Assembly: GCA_001805125.1 (NCBI GenBank) | Contig: MHEF01000084.1 | Coordinates: forward strand, 1-5,761 | Length of the DNA: 5,761 nt | From: Nitrospirae bacterium RBG_13_39_12 | GTDB taxonomy: Bacteria > Nitrospirota > Thermodesulfovibrionia > Thermodesulfovibrionales > SM23-35 | Direction of reading: 5' to 3' | In this document: one piece after another, positions 5,278-5,761 of the stretch | Layout: every line of letters starts with the position of its first letter | How positions within the stretch are numbered: position 1 is the stretch's first letter | Translations under genes and position numbers: made by a program | The notes under the pieces: model-generated | Database searches by the model: none | What the model was told of the DNA's origin: nothing | What the model saw: the letters and a program-made list of their open reading frames with translations, nothing else

Positions 5278-5299
5278 GTTGCATTAAATACCATTTTGG

Positions 5300-5390
5300 G
5301 CCTAACGCTTAAATAAGGCGCGGGGGCAATAACTTAAGATGAAAATCAAAAAGCGTTTGTTCCCCGTCGCCCTTGATTGACTCGTTAAGG
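5300..5390 (-). other. attC recombination site 4 (most canonical)
   Basis: On the - strand R'' is CCTTAAC (complement of 5384-5390) and R' is CGTTAGGC (complement of 5300-5307), the textbook core. The L'' arm AATCAAGGGCGACGGGG and the L' arm pair almost fully: AATAAGGCGCGGGG (5312-5325) against CCCCG-T-CGCCCTT-G-ATT (5362-5378). T5367 and G5375 stay unpaired, 8 nt apart, on the + (bottom) strand, matching the spacing of the two extrahelical bases known in attC sites. The tail of the cassette gene that once preceded it (right side) is not recognisable, apart from a few open codons before a TAA in R''. Confidence 0.85.
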
Positions 5391-5440
5391 TTCTATATTC
5401 TTCATGCTTTTTATGAATTTTTATAAAATCGGCCAGAAAA

Positions 5441-5550
5441 CCCCGAGGTTTCAAACTCGGGGATGAATGGCAGCCCGGAGCAAAGCGAAGGTATATCCTT
5501 CTTTTGCTCTCTGAAACCACGGGCTTTAGACCGTGGAGTGGGTTCATTTT
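5441..5550 (+). mobile_element. IS200/IS605-family right-end / omega-RNA-like remnant without tnpB
   Basis: Three hairpins follow one another. The first is CCCCGAG / CTCGGGG (5441-5462). The second is a long one, GAGCAAA-GC-GAAGG paired with CCTTC-T-TTTGCTC (5478-5509). The third is CCACGG-GCTTTAGA-CCGTGG (5517-5536), followed by AGTGGGTTCATTTT. The last hairpin with its GCTTTAG loop and downstream GTTCA is the usual look of the right end of IS605-type elements, where the TnpB-associated omega RNA is encoded. No tnpB or tnpA frame lies to the left, where attC site 4 sits, so this is a non-autonomous derivative or a leftover. The exact left end is not clear; 5391-5440 holds only AT-rich sequence with a short TTCAT/ATGAA repeat. 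The call rests on resemblance, not alignment. Confidence 0.5.
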
Positions 5551-5641
5551 ATTTCCTAAAAGAACATTTTCTCAAGGTACTCAATGTCGAAAGAAAATAA
5601 GAGTACCGAAGAAATAAATATTCAATAATTCAGATGCCCCA

Positions 5642-5761
5642 ATGAGCAAAAAAACAAAGCTTTGCTTCGATGATCTGATTTTTGGTAAAAAAATAATGGT
5701 CGGGAAAAAGATCGGAAACGCTCATCTTAAGTGGGCATTCTCGGAAGCTGCCGTACTTTTT
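5642..5761 (+). pseudogene. IS110-family transposase, C-terminal piece, continues beyond the window
   Basis: A frame open from 5642 to the window edge ends in GKKIGNAHLKWAFSEAAVLF. This is a strongly characteristic block in the C-terminal (transposase_20) domain of IS110/IS116/IS902-family DEDD transposases, whose insertion is guided by a bridge RNA. The frame is closed by a stop about 25 bp upstream of the ATG. The catalytic N-terminal domain is absent, and the 20 or so residues before the block do not look like the family, so the gene is truncated or frameshifted on its left side. It may be only the recombined end of an element lying to the right. 5551-5641 shows nothing else recognisable. 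Confidence 0.6.

Larger units (their letters stand above)
2663..5390 (-). mobile_element. integron gene-cassette array (four attC sites, three toxin-antitoxin pairs, one RusA-family gene)
   Basis: Four attC-like sites separate blocks of - strand genes, each block ending in an attC on the same strand, as in a standard cassette array. Read 5' to 3' on the - strand the order is: attC at 5390-5300; HigB-like/NadS pair plus attC at 4624-4534; RusA-family gene and second toxin-antitoxin pair plus attC at 3434-3345; ParD-like/ParE-like pair plus attC at 2754-2663. Two genes end inside the R'' core of their attC (stops at 3428 and 4617), a common cassette arrangement. No integrase or attI is visible. 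They would be expected to the right, beyond the window, unless this is an integrase-less cluster. The resident chromosome (etfA) begins directly at the array's distal end. Toxin-antitoxin cassettes are well known in sedentary chromosomal integrons, where they are thought to stabilise the array. Confidence 0.75.

Noticed and set aside
5302..5547. 81-aa open frame on the - strand
   Set aside because: It spans attC site 4 and the IS605-like hairpins; the codons are by-products of those structures.
1..5761. CRISPR array, tRNA, rRNA or riboswitch
   Set aside because: I saw no regularly spaced direct repeats, no cloverleaf with a T-loop and no known aptamer pattern.

Overview
The window (AT-leaning, Shine-Dalgarno-rich bacterial DNA) joins ordinary chromosome to an integron-type gene cassette array. 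No ribosomal or other taxonomic marker is present. The electron transfer flavoprotein (ETF), whose alpha subunit carries a fused two-cluster ferredoxin domain, suggests a strict or facultative anaerobe. A sedimentary or aquifer bacterium of a Desulfobacterota- or Nitrospirota-like kind is a guess, not a result.

Left part (1-2668, + strand). A small unrecognised protein (93-431) has a clear promoter and its own terminator. It is followed by a regulated-looking leader and the two-gene operon etfB-etfA (699-2668), which overlaps by 10 bp. The operon encodes an ETF of the electron-bifurcating sequence type. No partner dehydrogenase gene is in the window.

Middle part (2663-5390, all genes on the - strand). 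Four sites at about 2663-2754, 3345-3434, 4534-4624 and 5300-5390 have the architecture of integron attC sites. Each has simple core sites at both ends, an imperfect inner stem, extra unpaired bases on one arm in the clearer sites, and a shared CGAC-N-GG motif in the L'' arm. All four read on the - strand, the same strand as the genes, with each site just 3' of a gene, as in a normal cassette array. The cassettes carry three different type II toxin-antitoxin pairs: a ParD-like/ParE-like pair, a RelE/ParE-type toxin with a small acidic partner, and a HigB-2-like toxin with a NadS-type XRE antitoxin. They also carry a RusA-family Holliday-junction nuclease gene. No integrase gene is visible, so this is either the distal end of a chromosomal integron, with the integrase to the right beyond 5761, or an integrase-less attC cluster. 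The last attC core overlaps the stop codon of etfA.

The RusA cassette is the most interesting spot. Its reading frame is split by a 174-bp non-autonomous element (terminal inverted repeats, 3-bp TAA target duplication). Removing it restores the catalytic motif exactly. Nearer the start, the gene crosses an A-AAA-AAC heptamer where a -1 shift is needed to join the two halves.

Right part (5391-5761). A three-hairpin segment resembling the right end (omega-RNA region) of an IS200/IS605-family element lies without any tnpB. After it comes the beginning-less C-terminal piece of an IS110-family transposase, which runs off the window. The array has therefore been hit by at least three kinds of mobile DNA.
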